A stretch of DNA of 64,000 bases from Brucella sp. BE17. Its GTDB lineage: Bacteria; Pseudomonadota; Alphaproteobacteria; Rhizobiales; Rhizobiaceae. The DNA lies in contig NZ_CP154467.1 of the NCBI RefSeq assembly GCF_039545455.1, forward strand, positions 1,674,001 to 1,738,000, in the 5' to 3' direction. This document shows positions 10,423-21,172 of the stretch, piece by piece. Positions within the stretch are counted from its first letter, which is position 1. The number at the start of each line of letters is the position of its first letter. The notes beneath the pieces were generated by a model. It was not told where the DNA came from and made no database searches. It was given only the letters and a program-made list of their open reading frames with translations. A program made the position numbers and the translations under genes.

Positions 10423-12633
10423 TCACAGGAAGCTTTGCGGGTCAATATCCACCTGAACACGAACCGAACCGCGTGCCTTTGGCGCATTGCTCAGCACTGC
10501 GCGGATAAACGCCTGAATATCGGCGCGTTTCGTGCCATGGATCAGAATGCGGAAACGATAACGCCCGCGTATGAGGGCAAGCGGCGCTTCCGCAGGTCCA
10601 AGCACCGAAATATCAGAAGAAGAAGGCGCGGCACGGCGTAGCGCACGGGCATGGTTTTCAGCATCTACGCGGCTATCGGCAGAAATGATCAGCGCCGCAA
10701 GCCGCCCGAATGGCGGCAACAGACTGCGCTCGCGCTCTTCGATCTCGCGAGCATAAAAGGCATCCGAATCACCACTCACGATCGCCCGCATCACCGGGTG
10801 ATCCGGCTGATAGGTTTGAAGTAGCCCAAGGCTTTTGCGCCCTGTGCGCCCAGCGCGGCCCGTCACCTGATTGAGCAGCTGAAACGTGCGTTCAGCAGCA
10901 CGCGGATCGCCATTGGCAAGGCCGAGATCGGCATCGATGACGCCCACCAGCGTCATATTGGGAAAATTATGGCCTTTGGCGACCAACTGCGTGCCGATCA
11001 CAATATCCGCCTCGCCCTTGGCAATGGCATCGAGTTCCAGCCGCAGACGCTTGACACCCCCCGCCATGTCGGACGACAGAACAATGATTCGCGCCTCGCT
11101 GAACGTTGCCGCCACTTCTTCGGCAATCCGTTCCACGCCTGGGCCGCAGGCGACCAGATGATCGAGCGTGCCGCATTCGGGGCAGGCATCAGGCGTCGGC
11201 TCATGATAGCCGCACTGGTGACACATGAGCTGGCCGCGAAAGCGATGCTCAACCAGCCAGCTTGAACATTGCGGACATTGAAAGCGATGGCCGCAGACCC
11301 GGCAGAGCGTCAAAGGCGCGTAGCCACGCCGGTTGAGGAACAAAAGCGCCTGTTCGCCGCGTGCCACCGTTTTGCCGATTTCCTCAGTGAGCGCTGGCGA
11401 CAGAAACCGTCCGGGCGGCGGCGGAGAACGCCGCATGTCAATGGTTTTGAGATCAGGAAGAGCGGCGTCTGCATAACGCCCATAAAGCTTGATTCGCTTA
11501 TAACGCCCCTGATCGGCATTGACCTGACTTTCAATCGACGGCGTGGCTGACGCCAACACGACGGGAAAGCCGCCAATATGTGCACGCACCACCGCCATAT
11601 CGCGGGCATTATAAAAAACGCGGTCTTCCTGCTTATAGGCCGGATCATGCTCCTCATCGACCACGATGAGGCCAAGATCGCGAAATGGCAAAAACAGCGC
11701 GGAACGCGCACCGGCCACCACCCGCACGGTGCCTTCGGCCACCTGGCGCCACACGCGTTCACGGGTACGGGGGGCAAGATCGGAATGCCATTCGGCGGGT
11801 TTTGCCCCGAATCGCTCATGAAAACGGTCGAGAAACTGTTGCGTCAGCGCAATTTCCGGCAAGAGAATAAGCACCTGCCTGCCCTGCTCCAGCGCTTTTG
11901 CAACCGCCTCAAAATAGACTTCCGTCTTGCCCGAACCGGTCACGCCGTCGAGAAGTGTGACCGAAAACTGGTTTTCTTCCACGGATTTCGCCAGCATGTC
12001 AGATGCCGCCTGCTGATCTTCCGACAATTGCGCCCGACCATATTCGATATCGGGTTTTGCCACGACCGCAGGTGGCGGCAGCGACACCTCCTCGAACACG
12101 CCCTGACTTTTAAGCCCGTCCACCACAGTCAGTGAAACGCCTGCGGCATGGGCAAGGCCGGAACGGGTCCACGCAAGTCCCTCGCGCACAAGCTCCATCA
12201 CCCGCAGGCGCGCATCAGTCATGCGTTCGGGTTCTCCGCCGTTATAGCGCAGACCGGCAACGGACGGTTCGGGATCGAAAGCCGCAGGCACGCGCAAGAT
12301 CATCCGCGCCACCATGCCCGGCGGCGACAACGTATAATCAGCCGCCCAGCGCATGAAGCGCAGCATGTCGGCATTGACCGGCGGACAATCAAAAACTTGC
12401 GCAATGGCCCGCAGTTTCGACACATTGACCTGATCACTTTCACCGTCGCAAACGATGCCCGGCACTTCGCGCGGCCCCAGAGGCACGCGCACAACCGATC
12501 CCGGCTGAACCGTCATGCCCTCTGGAACCAGATAGGAATAAGCGCGTTCGGCAGGCATGGGGACGAGCACCGGAACCACCCGTAAAGCGGGTTCGGCAAA
12601 GAGGCCCAAAATATCGTGCGAATCTTTCGACAT
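10423..12633 (-). CDS. priA: Primosomal protein N', replication restart helicase PriA
   Basis: 736 residues, normal for PriA. An N-terminal DNA-binding domain precedes the SF2 helicase core: Walker A DGVTGSGKTE, motif II VDEEHD, motif III ASATPSIES. The zinc-binding insert has its paired cysteines: CRVCGHRFQCPQCSSW and CHQCGYHEPTPDACPECG. The C-terminal helicase lobe includes VTGRAGRTGRKSLG. PriA recognises stalled forks and reloads the replicative helicase. The ATG at 12631-12633 faces the divergent transaldolase gene across about 110 bp. Confidence 0.96.
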   Translation of the reverse strand: MSKDSHDILGLFAEPALRVVPVLVPMPAERAYSYLVPEGMTVQPGSVVRVPLGPREVPGIVCDGESDQVNVSKLRAIAQVFDCPPVNADMLRFMRWAADYTLSPPGMVARMILRVPAAFDPEPSVAGLRYNGGEPERMTDARLRVMELVREGLAWTRSGLAHAAGVSLTVVDGLKSQGVFEEVSLPPPAVVAKPDIEYGRAQLSEDQQAASDMLAKSVEENQFSVTLLDGVTGSGKTEVYFEAVAKALEQGRQVLILLPEIALTQQFLDRFHERFGAKPAEWHSDLAPRTRERVWRQVAEGTVRVVAGARSALFLPFRDLGLIVVDEEHDPAYKQEDRVFYNARDMAVVRAHIGGFPVVLASATPSIESQVNADQGRYKRIKLYGRYADAALPDLKTIDMRRSPPPPGRFLSPALTEEIGKTVARGEQALLFLNRRGYAPLTLCRVCGHRFQCPQCSSWLVEHRFRGQLMCHQCGYHEPTPDACPECGTLDHLVACGPGVERIAEEVAATFSEARIIVLSSDMAGGVKRLRLELDAIAKGEADIVIGTQLVAKGHNFPNMTLVGVIDADLGLANGDPRAAERTFQLLNQVTGRAGRTGRKSLGLLQTYQPDHPVMRAIVSGDSDAFYAREIEERERSLLPPFGRLAALIISADSRVDAENHARALRRAAPSSSDISVLGPAEAPLALIRGRYRFRILIHGTKRADIQAFIRAVLSNAPKARGSVRVQVDIDPQSFL

Positions 12634-12742
12634 GATTGCGTGACCTTGGCGCGGCTTTGCGCTAAAGAAAAGCCACCTTCCGGGATTTAAATTGGTTTAA
12701 ATTCCTCAAACCCCACCGCGCTCACTATGGAGGAACGATGTT

Positions 12743-13396
12743 ATGAAGTTTTTCGTCGACACTGCGGACGTCAAGGAAATTCGCGAACTCAACGATTTAG
12801 GTCTGGTCGACGGCGTGACCACCAACCCGTCACTGATCTTGAAATCGGGTCGTGACATCATCGAAGTCACCAAGGAAATCTGCTCTTTCGTCAAGGGCCC
12901 GGTTTCGGCTGAAGTCGCTGGCACCGAATATGAGCAGATCATGAAGGAAGCCGCGGTCATTTCCAAGATCGCAGACAATATCTGCATCAAGTTGCCGCTG
13001 ACGCTCGACGGTCTCAAGGCGTGCAAGGCTTTGACCTCGGATGGTCACAAGACCAATGTGACGCTGTGCTTCTCGGCCAATCAGGCGCTTCTCGCTGCAA
13101 AAGCCGGAGCGACTTTTGTTTCGCCCTTTATCGGTCGTCTCGACGATACCGGCATTAACGGCATGGAACTGATTGCTGAAATCCGCACTATTTTCGACAA
13201 TTACGATTTCCAGACCGAAATTCTTGCGGCTTCGATCCGTACCGTCAATCACGTCAAGGAAGCAGCGCTGATCGGTGCCGATGTCGTCACCGCGCCACCT
13301 GCAACGCTGAAAGGTCTGGTAAAGCATCCGCTGACCGACAAGGGGCTTGAAGCCTTCCTCGCCGATTGGGCCAAGACGGGTCAGAAGATCGCCTGA
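12743..13396 (+). CDS. tal: Small-type transaldolase / fructose-6-phosphate aldolase-like (TalC/Fsa)
   Basis: 217 residues, typical of the short decameric transaldolases. It starts [20 protein letters not shown] and has [11 protein letters not shown], the family signature. The Schiff-base lysine is K83 (ICIKLPLT). The enzyme acts in the non-oxidative pentose phosphate pathway; sequence alone does not settle transaldolase versus fructose-6-phosphate aldolase. GGAGG at 12729-12733 sits 9 bases before the ATG at 12743. The gene is followed by a strong bidirectional terminator. Confidence 0.93.
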   Translation: MKFFVDTADVKEIRELNDLGLVDGVTTNPSLILKSGRDIIEVTKEICSFVKGPVSAEVAGTEYEQIMKEAAVISKIADNICIKLPLTLDGLKACKALTSDGHKTNVTLCFSANQALLAAKAGATFVSPFIGRLDDTGINGMELIAEIRTIFDNYDFQTEILAASIRTVNHVKEAALIGADVVTAPPATLKGLVKHPLTDKGLEAFLADWAKTGQKIA

Positions 13397-13415
13397 TCGA
13401 TCACCATCTTCAAAG

Positions 13416-13445
13416 AAAAAGGCGGGTCAATGACCCGCCTTTTTT
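13416..13445. terminator. Bidirectional rho-independent terminator
   Basis: AAAAAGGCGGGTCA, a 1-2 base loop and TGACCCGCCTTTTT form a near-perfect hairpin with A and T runs on both sides. It serves the transaldolase gene on the plus strand and the convergent MBL-fold gene, whose stop is at 13451, on the minus strand. Confidence 0.92.
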
Positions 13446-13450
13446 GTGTT

Positions 13451-14347
13451 TCATTCCCATGTCATCTCCCCCTTGATGACTTTGGCCCCGAGCTCCAGAC
13501 TGCTTTCACCGCCAAGATCGGGATAGCGTTTTTTCATCGCGACGATCAGCTCGCCACTGTCCTTTGCCTTGGCGGCTTCCTCCTCAAAAGCAACGAGATA
13601 ATCGCGGGTGAATGTGATCGCCGAAACATCCGTTGCCGAGCCGGACGTCATATGCGCGGGAACGACAATAGCAGGATCACGGGCGGCAATACTATCAAGG
13701 GTGGCGATCCATGCTTTGCGCTGCTCTGCCTCCGGCGTATCGGCAATCCACACATGTTCGCCCGCCGTAATCAGCACACCGCCGAATATGGCTTTGAGCG
13801 ACGGCACCCAGAGATAGCGCCGGTTGTCCATGCCTTGCGCTTCAACGATCTCGATGGCATTGCCGTCAAGCTCCAGCGCCTTTGCATCGGATGCTTCGGG
13901 GATAACGACATCCGATAAGGCTTGCGGACCATTTTCCTTGAGCTGCGGTCCCCAAACCTTGAGCTTTTCTGCAACATTGCCCTTGATCGCTTCGACCGTT
14001 TCCGGTGCCGCAATGACACGGGCGTCGGGAAACGCTGATCTGATCGGCCCAAGGCTGAAATAATAGTCCGGGTCGCTCTGACTGACATAGATCATGGTCA
14101 GTTTCTTCCCGCTCTCGCGGATCTTTTCAGCAACCGCCTTGCCGTCCGAAAGGGTGAAGCCGCCATCGAGCAGGATTGCTTCACTCTCCCCTTCCAGAAG
14201 AACGGGGGTGCGTAAAAAGCCGTTTTCATCGGCCTGAAAATATTGCCATTTTAACGGTTTGGCCGCTTCTTGCGCCGTTGCATGCCCCGCCATTGCCAGC
14301 CCTGCAGCAAAGGCAAGACCACTGACAATTCCAAAAACTCGTTTCAT
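13451..14347 (-). CDS. Exported MBL-fold protein lacking the usual metal motif
   Basis: 298 residues with a signal peptide: MKRVFGIVSGLAFAAGLAMA, cleavage probably after GHATAQ. The fold markers of metallo-beta-lactamase-like hydrolases are seen: EAILLDGGFTLSDGKAVAEKI, KLTMIYVSQSDPDYYFSLGP and AIVVPAHMTSG. In the canonical position of THxHxDH it reads SQSDPDYY, so the metal-binding histidines are replaced by Q, D and Y. It may have lost hydrolase activity or use other residues. The ATG at 14345-14347 gives a clean export signal. Function unknown. Confidence 0.78.
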   Translation of the reverse strand: MKRVFGIVSGLAFAAGLAMAGHATAQEAAKPLKWQYFQADENGFLRTPVLLEGESEAILLDGGFTLSDGKAVAEKIRESGKKLTMIYVSQSDPDYYFSLGPIRSAFPDARVIAAPETVEAIKGNVAEKLKVWGPQLKENGPQALSDVVIPEASDAKALELDGNAIEIVEAQGMDNRRYLWVPSLKAIFGGVLITAGEHVWIADTPEAEQRKAWIATLDSIAARDPAIVVPAHMTSGSATDVSAITFTRDYLVAFEEEAAKAKDSGELIVAMKKRYPDLGGESSLELGAKVIKGEMTWE

Positions 14348-14541
14348 CCGACTACTCCTATTACAAGCTGGTTTGAACCAATGGACGTATGGTCCACTTC
14401 GTATGCAGGAATATTCAGTTTGTGTATTTATTGATAAAAAACAAGAAGTTAAATTATAATTCCATAGGAACACCAATGTTACCTTGTTCAATATATTATG
14501 CTTTTTACAGGTTAGAGCACCGTGCACCCGGCCGCCCCCGC

Positions 14542-14571
14542 CGGGAAACTCCACCATGTTGAAGTTTCCCG
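14542..14571. repeat. GC-rich inverted repeat upstream of the MBL-fold gene
   Basis: CGGGAAACT (14542-14550) and AGTTTCCCG (14563-14571) are a perfect 9-bp inverted repeat with a 12-bp spacer, next to a G/C-rich block at 14525-14545. It lies in a 321-bp gene-free stretch (14348-14668) that otherwise holds the AT-rich MBL-gene promoter (14400-14510) and the lptE terminator. Whether it is a dispersed repeat or a regulatory hairpin cannot be told. Confidence 0.4.
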
Positions 14572-14620
14572 TCGCGCTTTTCAAAAAGCAACTGTGATTT
14601 TGAAGTCAACTGGCAGAACA

Positions 14621-14649
14621 AAAAGCGGCACACTGCGGCGCCGCTTTTA
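14621..14649 (-). terminator. Terminator after lptE
   Basis: AAAAGCGGC (14621-14629) and GCCGCTTTT (14640-14648) form a 9-bp stem. Read on the minus strand it ends in a T-run about 20 bp past the lptE stop at 14669. Confidence 0.8.
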
Positions 14650-14668
14650 AATACTATGCAAAATTACA

Positions 14669-15247
14669 TCAGAGCTTTGACAACTTCATCGCAAGCGAAA
14701 GGTAAATCTGCTGTGCCAGTTCTTCTGCGGCACGCTTGGTCGCATCGCGCTGAGCGCGCAGGTTGGCGAATTCCTGACGCGGACGGTCGAACGATGCGCC
14801 CGCGGTGCGGGTGCCGCGCGCCACAGGCTTGCCGTCCATGTCACGCAGCACGAAATTTGACGTCGCCTTGATAATCCCTGCCGACGGCCGACCAGTGCGG
14901 TCGGTCCGATCACCGATATCCACGCTCACAGCATTCAATGCCTTAAGGCCCAATCCAAGGCTTAGCCTGTAGTTCGGATGGGCAGGCTCACCTGCACCAC
15001 CGCTCAACAGGAAGATCAGCTGATTACGGACCTGCTGCCCGAACACGTTACCAGCTGGTTCTATGGCCACCGAAGCAAGCTTGCTGCGCATATCCGGTGC
15101 CGCACTACCACCGATGGTAGCACCCGCATTGCCAGATGAATAAAGCGGCTGCGCGGTGCAGCCTGCAAGGAGTATCACAGCACCCAGTGCTACAAAACCA
15201 GCGCGAACAGACTTGACTGCGGACAAAAAGCGATCAGGCAACGACAT
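14669..15247 (-). CDS. lptE: LPS-assembly lipoprotein LptE
   Basis: 192 residues with a lipoprotein signal: a charged start, the hydrophobic stretch [14 protein letters not shown], then the lipobox cysteine. LptE plugs the LptD barrel in the outer membrane and aids LPS export. The middle contains [20 protein letters not shown] and the C-terminus a helix rich in A, R and Q, as in alphaproteobacterial LptE. Placement directly after leuS is the common gene order. The ATG at 15245-15247 overlaps the leuS 3' end by 14 bp, so the two are translationally linked. Confidence 0.88.
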   Translation of the reverse strand: MSLPDRFLSAVKSVRAGFVALGAVILLAGCTAQPLYSSGNAGATIGGSAAPDMRSKLASVAIEPAGNVFGQQVRNQLIFLLSGGAGEPAHPNYRLSLGLGLKALNAVSVDIGDRTDRTGRPSAGIIKATSNFVLRDMDGKPVARGTRTAGASFDRPRQEFANLRAQRDATKRAAEELAQQIYLSLAMKLSKL

Positions 15248-17867
15248 TGACGATCCTTTGCGGAACCACGATGATTTTCTTCGGCGAGCCCCCATCAAGT
15301 GCTGCCTTGACGAAGTCAAGTTCGAGCACCGCCTGCTGGATGCTAGCTTGATCAGCGTCGCGGGCGATTGTCAAATCCCCCCGCTTCTTTCCGTTGATTT
15401 GAACAGGCAGGACGATCTCGTTTTCCACCACCAATGCCGGATCGAAAACCGGCCATGGCGCACGCGCAACCAGCGTCTGCTGACCAGCAATCTTTCCGTC
15501 CAAAACCTTAAGGCATTGTTCGGCCAGGTGCGGCATCATCGGTGCGAGCATGATGATCAGCATTTCGGTGGCTTCACGGGTTGCGGCTTTCAAGGCATCA
15601 TTCGCCTTGGCCGACGCCACCTGCTGCAACGGTTGAGCCAAGATGTTGAGCAACTCATAAAGACGTGCAACGGCGCGATTGAAGGCCAGTTTCTCGATAT
15701 CGTCACCGACCGACTTGACGGCCTTGTGCACAGCCTTGGAAACGGCAAGCGCCTCGCCTTCACTGCCCGCTTTCGGCGCAACATTTGCAAGCGCATCTGC
15801 TGCTTCAAAGACAAGGCGCCAGACGCGCTGCACAAAACGATGCGCGCCTTCAGCCCCCGCTTCCGTCCAGATCACATCGCGCTCAGGCGGCGAATCGGAA
15901 AGCACGAACCAGCGTGCCGTATCCGCACCATAGGATGCGATGATGTCATCGGGATCGACGACATTCTTCTTCGACTTCGACATTTTTTCAATCGAGCCGA
16001 TTTCAACCGCTTCACCCGTTTCGATCAGCGTGGCCCGACGTGCGCCATCCACTTCCTCGATGCGAATATCGGCGGGTGCCACCCATTGGCCATTGGCCTT
16101 ATAGGTTTCATGCACCACCATGCCCTGCGTGAACAGTCCCTTGAACGGCTCATCGACGCCGACATGGCCTGCGACCTTCATGGCGCGGGTAAAGAAACGC
16201 GAATACAACAGATGCAGGATCGCATGCTCGATGCCACCAATATATTGATCGACCGGCAACCAGCGATCCGCAGCCGCACGGTCCGTTGGCTCGTTTTCCC
16301 ATGGTGCAGTGAAGCGCGTATAATACCATGATGAATCGACAAACGTGTCCATCGTGTCCGTCTCGCGACGCGCTTCGCCACCACATTTGGGGCATTTCAC
16401 ATGCCGCCAGGTCGCATGACGGTCGAGCGGATTACCGGGACGGTCGAATTCGACATCATCAGGCAGCTTGACTGGCAGATCGGCACGCGGCACCGGGTTG
16501 ACGCCACAGCTTTCGCAATGAACCATCGGGATCGGACAGCCCCAATAGCGCTGGCGCGAAATGCCCCAGTCGCGCAGACGGAACTGCACCTTGCGGCTGG
16601 CCTGCGGGCGACCATCAAGCTCGGTCTTTTCAAGACGCTCCGCGACTTCATTGAAAGCGGCATCCGGCGCAAGCCCATCGAGGAAGCGCGAATTGATCAT
16701 CACGCCGTCATCGGTAAAGGCGGTTTCGCCAACACTGAAACTGGCCGCGTCCTCACCTTTCGGCAGAACAACCGGCGTGACTTTCAAGCCGTATTTATTG
16801 GCAAAATCCAGATCGCGCTGATCATGCGCCGGACAGCCGAACACCGCACCCGTACCATATTCCATCAACACGAAATTGGCGACATAGAGTGGCAATTCCC
16901 AGTTCTCATCGAAGGGGTGTTTGACCTTGATGCCTGTATCAAACCCCTTCTTGTCAGCAGTTTCTAGTGCTGCAAGAGAAGTGCCTTGCTGATGGCATTC
17001 ATCGATAAAGCCGGAAAGTCTGGCATTACCTAGCGCAATATGTTTTGCCAATGGATGATCGGCGGAGATCGCCACGAAAGCCGCACCGAACAACGTGTCG
17101 GGACGGGTGGTGTAAACCTCGACTTCCGAAAAACCTTGCGGTGCTGTCGCGCCATCGAGCGCGAAACGAACCTGCAAGCCTTCCGACTTGCCGATCCAGT
17201 TCTTCTGCATGAGGCGGACTTTTTCCGGCCATTGGTCGAGCGTATCGAGCCCCGACAGCAATTCCTCGCTGAAATCGGTGATCTTGAAAAACCATTGTGT
17301 CAGTTCGCGCTGTTCGACCAGCGCACCCGAACGCCAGCCGCGCCCATCCACCACCTGCTCATTGGCAAGCACGGTATTGTCGACGGGATCCCAATTGACC
17401 TTGGAGGTCTTGCGTGTCACCAGACCTTTTTCAAAAAGATCGATGAACAGCATCTGCTGGCGATGATAATACTCCACATCGCAGGTCGCAAATTCGCGTG
17501 ACCAGTCGAGCGACAAACCCATAGATTTGAGCTGGCTCTTCATGGTGGCGATGTTCTGATAGGTCCATTCCTTAGGATGAACCTTGTTCTGCATTGCCGC
17601 ATTTTCCGCAGGCATGCCGAATGCGTCCCAGCCCATTGGATGTAGAACGTTAAAACCCTTGGCGCGCTTATAGCGGGCGACCACATCGCCCATCGCATAA
17701 TTGCGCACATGGCCCATATGGATGCGCCCCGATGGATAGGGAAACATCTCTAGGACGTAATATTTCTCGCGAGGGTCGCTGTTATCGGTTTCAAAAGTCC
17801 GGTTTTCGTCCCAGATTTTCTGCCAATGTGCTTCCGCCATGCGGGGATTATAACGTTCGGCTGCCAT
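15234..17867 (-). CDS. leuS: Leucyl-tRNA synthetase
   Basis: 877 residues, full length. Class I signatures: HIGH-type [14 protein letters not shown] near residue 45 and [12 protein letters not shown] near residue 620. Between them lies the editing (CP1) domain with [20 protein letters not shown], and zinc-like cysteines in CESCG and CPKCGG. The C-terminal anticodon-binding helices and the LeuS tail ([18 protein letters not shown], here [15 protein letters not shown]) are complete. Start at 17865-17867 ([10 protein letters not shown]); the longer frame upstream is not conserved. Followed by overlapping lptE. Confidence 0.97.
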   Translation of the reverse strand: MAAERYNPRMAEAHWQKIWDENRTFETDNSDPREKYYVLEMFPYPSGRIHMGHVRNYAMGDVVARYKRAKGFNVLHPMGWDAFGMPAENAAMQNKVHPKEWTYQNIATMKSQLKSMGLSLDWSREFATCDVEYYHRQQMLFIDLFEKGLVTRKTSKVNWDPVDNTVLANEQVVDGRGWRSGALVEQRELTQWFFKITDFSEELLSGLDTLDQWPEKVRLMQKNWIGKSEGLQVRFALDGATAPQGFSEVEVYTTRPDTLFGAAFVAISADHPLAKHIALGNARLSGFIDECHQQGTSLAALETADKKGFDTGIKVKHPFDENWELPLYVANFVLMEYGTGAVFGCPAHDQRDLDFANKYGLKVTPVVLPKGEDAASFSVGETAFTDDGVMINSRFLDGLAPDAAFNEVAERLEKTELDGRPQASRKVQFRLRDWGISRQRYWGCPIPMVHCESCGVNPVPRADLPVKLPDDVEFDRPGNPLDRHATWRHVKCPKCGGEARRETDTMDTFVDSSWYYTRFTAPWENEPTDRAAADRWLPVDQYIGGIEHAILHLLYSRFFTRAMKVAGHVGVDEPFKGLFTQGMVVHETYKANGQWVAPADIRIEEVDGARRATLIETGEAVEIGSIEKMSKSKKNVVDPDDIIASYGADTARWFVLSDSPPERDVIWTEAGAEGAHRFVQRVWRLVFEAADALANVAPKAGSEGEALAVSKAVHKAVKSVGDDIEKLAFNRAVARLYELLNILAQPLQQVASAKANDALKAATREATEMLIIMLAPMMPHLAEQCLKVLDGKIAGQQTLVARAPWPVFDPALVVENEIVLPVQINGKKRGDLTIARDADQASIQQAVLELDFVKAALDGGSPKKIIVVPQRIVNVVA

Positions 17868-17988
17868 GAGCGTATTTACTCGTACGAAGGTGATGCAATA
17901 AAGAGAGTCGGTATTGAGCGCGACCTTCATCATGGTTTGAAGGTAGCGTCAAGTTTTTGCGGAAAAAAGACCGGAAAGTGAGAGTTTC

Positions 17989-18660
17989 ATGGCCGATATC
18001 GTCGCCAGTCTCGATGCAGTCAGGAAAAAAGTCGCCGAGGCAGAAAAAGAGGCCCATCGCCCTTCCGGCTCGGTGGCACTCGTAGCCGTATCGAAAACCT
18101 ATGATGGCGATACGATCACACCCGTTCTTGAAGCAGGACAACGCATTTTTGGCGAAAACCGTGTGCAGGAAGCGTTGGCCAAATGGCCTCAACTGCGCGA
18201 AAAATATTCCGGTATCGAGTTGCATTTGATCGGCCCACTGCAATCCAACAAGGCAGCGGATGCGGTCGCTCTTTTCGACGTGATCGAAACCGTCGACCGT
18301 GAAAAGATCGCAGCCGCACTCGCCACGGAAATCAAGAAGCAGGGAAAGTCGCCAAGACTTTACGTGCAGGTCAATACCGGCCTTGAAGAGCAGAAAGCAG
18401 GGATCGCGCCCAAAGACGCTGTGGCCTTCGTCGAACGTTGCCGCGACCATCACGGTCTTTTGATAGAAGGCCTGATGTGCATTCCGCCTGCGGACGAAAA
18501 TCCCGGACCGCATTTTGCGCTGCTGGAAAAGCTAGCCCTTAAAGCCAGCGTCGAAAAGCTTTCCATGGGCATGTCCGGCGATTATGAAACGGCCGTCGGT
18601 TTCGGTGCCACATCGGTGCGGGTTGGCTCGGCAATTTTTGGCGAGAGGGATTATAGCTAA
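17989..18660 (+). CDS. YggS-family PLP homeostasis protein
   Basis: 223 residues, a single alanine-racemase-type TIM barrel. The PLP lysine lies in LVAVSKTYDGD; other family marks are FGENRVQEAL, HLIGPLQSNKA and the phosphate-binding SMGMSGDYETAV near the C-terminus. YggS/PROSC proteins bind PLP and keep PLP and amino-acid pools in balance with no known catalytic turnover. It is divergent from leuS across about 120 bp. Confidence 0.94.
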   Translation: MADIVASLDAVRKKVAEAEKEAHRPSGSVALVAVSKTYDGDTITPVLEAGQRIFGENRVQEALAKWPQLREKYSGIELHLIGPLQSNKAADAVALFDVIETVDREKIAAALATEIKKQGKSPRLYVQVNTGLEEQKAGIAPKDAVAFVERCRDHHGLLIEGLMCIPPADENPGPHFALLEKLALKASVEKLSMGMSGDYETAVGFGATSVRVGSAIFGERDYS

Positions 18661-18801
18661 CCCATATCCCGGCTGCGTCATTGTGGACCTATGCCTGTCC
18701 ATTGGTCTAATTTACGTTGCCCGCCCGAAAGACTAGTTAGAGTAGAAGCGGCTTTGAGCCGCGCACCGGCAGAGAGGATGCCGGACATTTAGGAGGAATT
18801 C

Positions 18802-20757
18802 ATGTCGGAGAAGCTTTACCCGGTCCTGCCAGAGGCAAAGAAAAATACCCTTATCGACAACGAAAAATATCTGGAGTGGTACAAGGAAAGCGTGACCGAT
18901 CCGGATGGTTTCTGGGCCAAGCATGGTCGCCGCATCGATTGGTTCAAGCCTTTCACCAAGGTCAAGGACACCAGCTTCGATGGCGATGTTTCCATCAAAT
19001 GGTATGAGGATGGCGTCACCAATGTTTCTTACAACTGCATTGATCGGCACCTGAAAAGCCGTGGTGATCAGGTCGCCATCATCTGGGAAGGCGACAACCC
19101 CTATATCGACAAGAAGGTCACCTATCGCGAGTTGCACGAAAATGTCTGCCGTCTCGCCAATGTGCTCAAAAAGCATGGTGTGAAGAAAGGCGACCGCGTC
19201 ACCATCTATCTGCCGATGATCCCGGAAGCCGCTTACGCCATGCTTGCCTGCGCGCGCATCGGCGCTGTGCATTCCGTCGTCTTTGCGGGTTTCTCGCCTG
19301 AAGCACTTGCAGGGCGCATCGTCGATTGCGAATCCACTTTCGTGATTACCGCCGATGAAGGCGTTCGTGGTGGCAAGCCGGTGGCATTGAAAGAAAATAC
19401 CGACACCGCCATCGATATTGCTGCCAAGCAATATGTCATGGTCAACAAGGTGCTTGTGGTGCGCCGGACTGGCGGCAAGGTGAGTTGGGGTCGCGGACGC
19501 GATCTCTGGTATCATCAGGAAGTCGCAAGCGTGGAACCCACTTGCGAACCCGAACCGATGAATGCGGAAGATCCGCTGTTCATTCTTTATACGTCCGGTT
19601 CCACCGGTAAGCCAAAGGGTGTGCTGCATACGACCGCTGGCTATCTCGTCTATGCCTCAATGACACATCAATATGTCTTCGACTATCATGATGGTGACAT
19701 CTACTGGTGTACGGCGGATGTGGGCTGGGTGACGGGGCACTCCTATATCGTTTATGGACCGCTCGCCAATGGTGCCACGACATTGATGTTCGAGGGCGTT
19801 CCCAACTTCCCCGATCAGGCGCGTTTCTGGGAAGTCGTGGACAAGCACCACGTCAATATCTTCTATACGGCACCGACCGCCATCCGCGCCCTGATGGGGG
19901 CTGGCGACGACTTCGTCACGCGCTCCTCGCGCTCGACGCTCCGCCTGCTCGGTTCGGTTGGCGAGCCGATCAATCCGGAAGCCTGGGAATGGTATTACAA
20001 CGTCGTTGGTGATCAGCATTCACCAATTGTCGATACATGGTGGCAGACGGAAACGGGTGGCATTCTGATTACGCCGCTTCCCGGTGCGACCGATCTTAAG
20101 CCCGGTTCGGCAACACGGCCGTTCTTTGGCATCAAACCGCAACTGGTCGATCCCGAAGGCGCAGTTCTTGAGGGTGCTTCCGATGGCAACCTGTGCATCA
20201 CCGATAGCTGGCCGGGCCAGATGCGGACGCTTTACGGCGACCATGCGCGTTTCAAGGAAGCCTATTTCTCTACCTATAAGGGTAAATATTTCACCGGCGA
20301 CGGCTGCCGTCGCGACGAAGACGGCTATTACTGGATCACTGGTCGCGTCGATGATGTGCTCAATATTTCCGGCCATCGTCTGGGGACGGCGGAAATCGAA
20401 TCGGCGCTCGTCTCGCACCATTCGGTTTCCGAGGCTGCCGTGGTGGGCTATCCGCACCCCATCAAGGGGCAGGGCATTTATTGCTATGTGACACTGATGA
20501 CTGGTGCCGATGCGCAGGACGCCGACGAGCTGCGCAAGGAATTATCGCAATATGTGCGCAAGGAAATCGGACCGATCGCCACGCCCGACAAAATCCAGTT
20601 CTCACCGGGCCTACCCAAAACCCGTTCAGGCAAGATCATGCGCCGAATCCTGCGCAAGATCGCCGAGGACGAGTGCACTTCACTGGGCGATACATCGACA
20701 CTCGCCGATCCGGGCGTCGTGGACGAACTGATCGAAAATCGCCAGAACAAGAAATAA
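18802..20757 (+). CDS. acs: Acetyl-CoA synthetase
   Basis: 651 residues, full length. ANL-superfamily motifs: ATP loop [41 protein letters not shown], and the acetylation-site region [12 protein letters not shown] holding the catalytic lysine. It makes acetyl-CoA from acetate, ATP and CoA through acetyl-AMP in the cytosol. AGGAGG at 18791-18796 precedes the ATG at 18802 and is very strong. A terminator follows directly. Confidence 0.97.
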   Translation: MSEKLYPVLPEAKKNTLIDNEKYLEWYKESVTDPDGFWAKHGRRIDWFKPFTKVKDTSFDGDVSIKWYEDGVTNVSYNCIDRHLKSRGDQVAIIWEGDNPYIDKKVTYRELHENVCRLANVLKKHGVKKGDRVTIYLPMIPEAAYAMLACARIGAVHSVVFAGFSPEALAGRIVDCESTFVITADEGVRGGKPVALKENTDTAIDIAAKQYVMVNKVLVVRRTGGKVSWGRGRDLWYHQEVASVEPTCEPEPMNAEDPLFILYTSGSTGKPKGVLHTTAGYLVYASMTHQYVFDYHDGDIYWCTADVGWVTGHSYIVYGPLANGATTLMFEGVPNFPDQARFWEVVDKHHVNIFYTAPTAIRALMGAGDDFVTRSSRSTLRLLGSVGEPINPEAWEWYYNVVGDQHSPIVDTWWQTETGGILITPLPGATDLKPGSATRPFFGIKPQLVDPEGAVLEGASDGNLCITDSWPGQMRTLYGDHARFKEAYFSTYKGKYFTGDGCRRDEDGYYWITGRVDDVLNISGHRLGTAEIESALVSHHSVSEAAVVGYPHPIKGQGIYCYVTLMTGADAQDADELRKELSQYVRKEIGPIATPDKIQFSPGLPKTRSGKIMRRILRKIAEDECTSLGDTSTLADPGVVDELIENRQNKK

Positions 20758-20766
20758 ATATAGACA

Positions 20767-20793
20767 AAAAGGCCGGGGCAATCCCGGCCTTTT
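20767..20793. terminator. Bidirectional terminator between acs and the sdhAF4-like gene
   Basis: AAAAGGCCGGG (20767-20777) and CCCGGCCTTTT (20783-20793) form an 11-bp perfect stem with a 5-base loop and flanking A/T runs. It serves acs and, on the minus strand, the convergent DUF1674 gene ending at 20813. Confidence 0.92.
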
Positions 20794-20812
20794 CAATTGG
20801 AATTATCTCAAA

Positions 20813-21037
20813 TTAAAAATCAATGGTCCGTCCCTTGATCTCCCAATCGCCAAAACGAGCAGGGTCTTTGCCGCCGCGACCGCCGATTTCACGCGGCGCC
20901 GTCTCTGCTTTCTCGGCTACACGCCGCGCTTCCGCTTCCTTCAGCGCACGCTGCGCCGCAGGCGGCAAATGGTCAAAGGCTCGCGGTTGCATATCTGTTG
21001 CGCCTTCGACATCATCAGATTTTTCATTCATCGCCAT
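20813..21037 (-). CDS. Succinate dehydrogenase assembly factor 4-like protein (DUF1674)
   Basis: 74 residues. The conserved C-terminus is GGRGGKDPARFGDWEIKGR followed by TIDF, the DUF1674/SDHAF4 signature. The middle is a charged helix (KEAEARRVAEKAE). SDHAF4 proteins protect flavinylated SdhA before it joins the complex. Start at 21035-21037; an internal Met two codons on is possible. It stands alone, convergent to acs and divergent from htpX. Confidence 0.85.
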   Translation of the reverse strand: MAMNEKSDDVEGATDMQPRAFDHLPPAAQRALKEAEARRVAEKAETAPREIGGRGGKDPARFGDWEIKGRTIDF

Positions 21038-21172
21038 ATTCCAATTTTAGACATGCATTATTGAAGCGTATGCTTTTCATCCCCATCATATAGGCAGCCA
21101 TCTTATAGCCAGAAAGGCTTTTGGTGCAAAACTCTTTGGAGACAAGCACCGTCAATTTGGAGACCGCCACGA

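Noticed and set aside
15156..16331. 391-codon plus-strand frame opposite leuS
   Set aside because: Antisense shadow of leuS; no recognisable domain.
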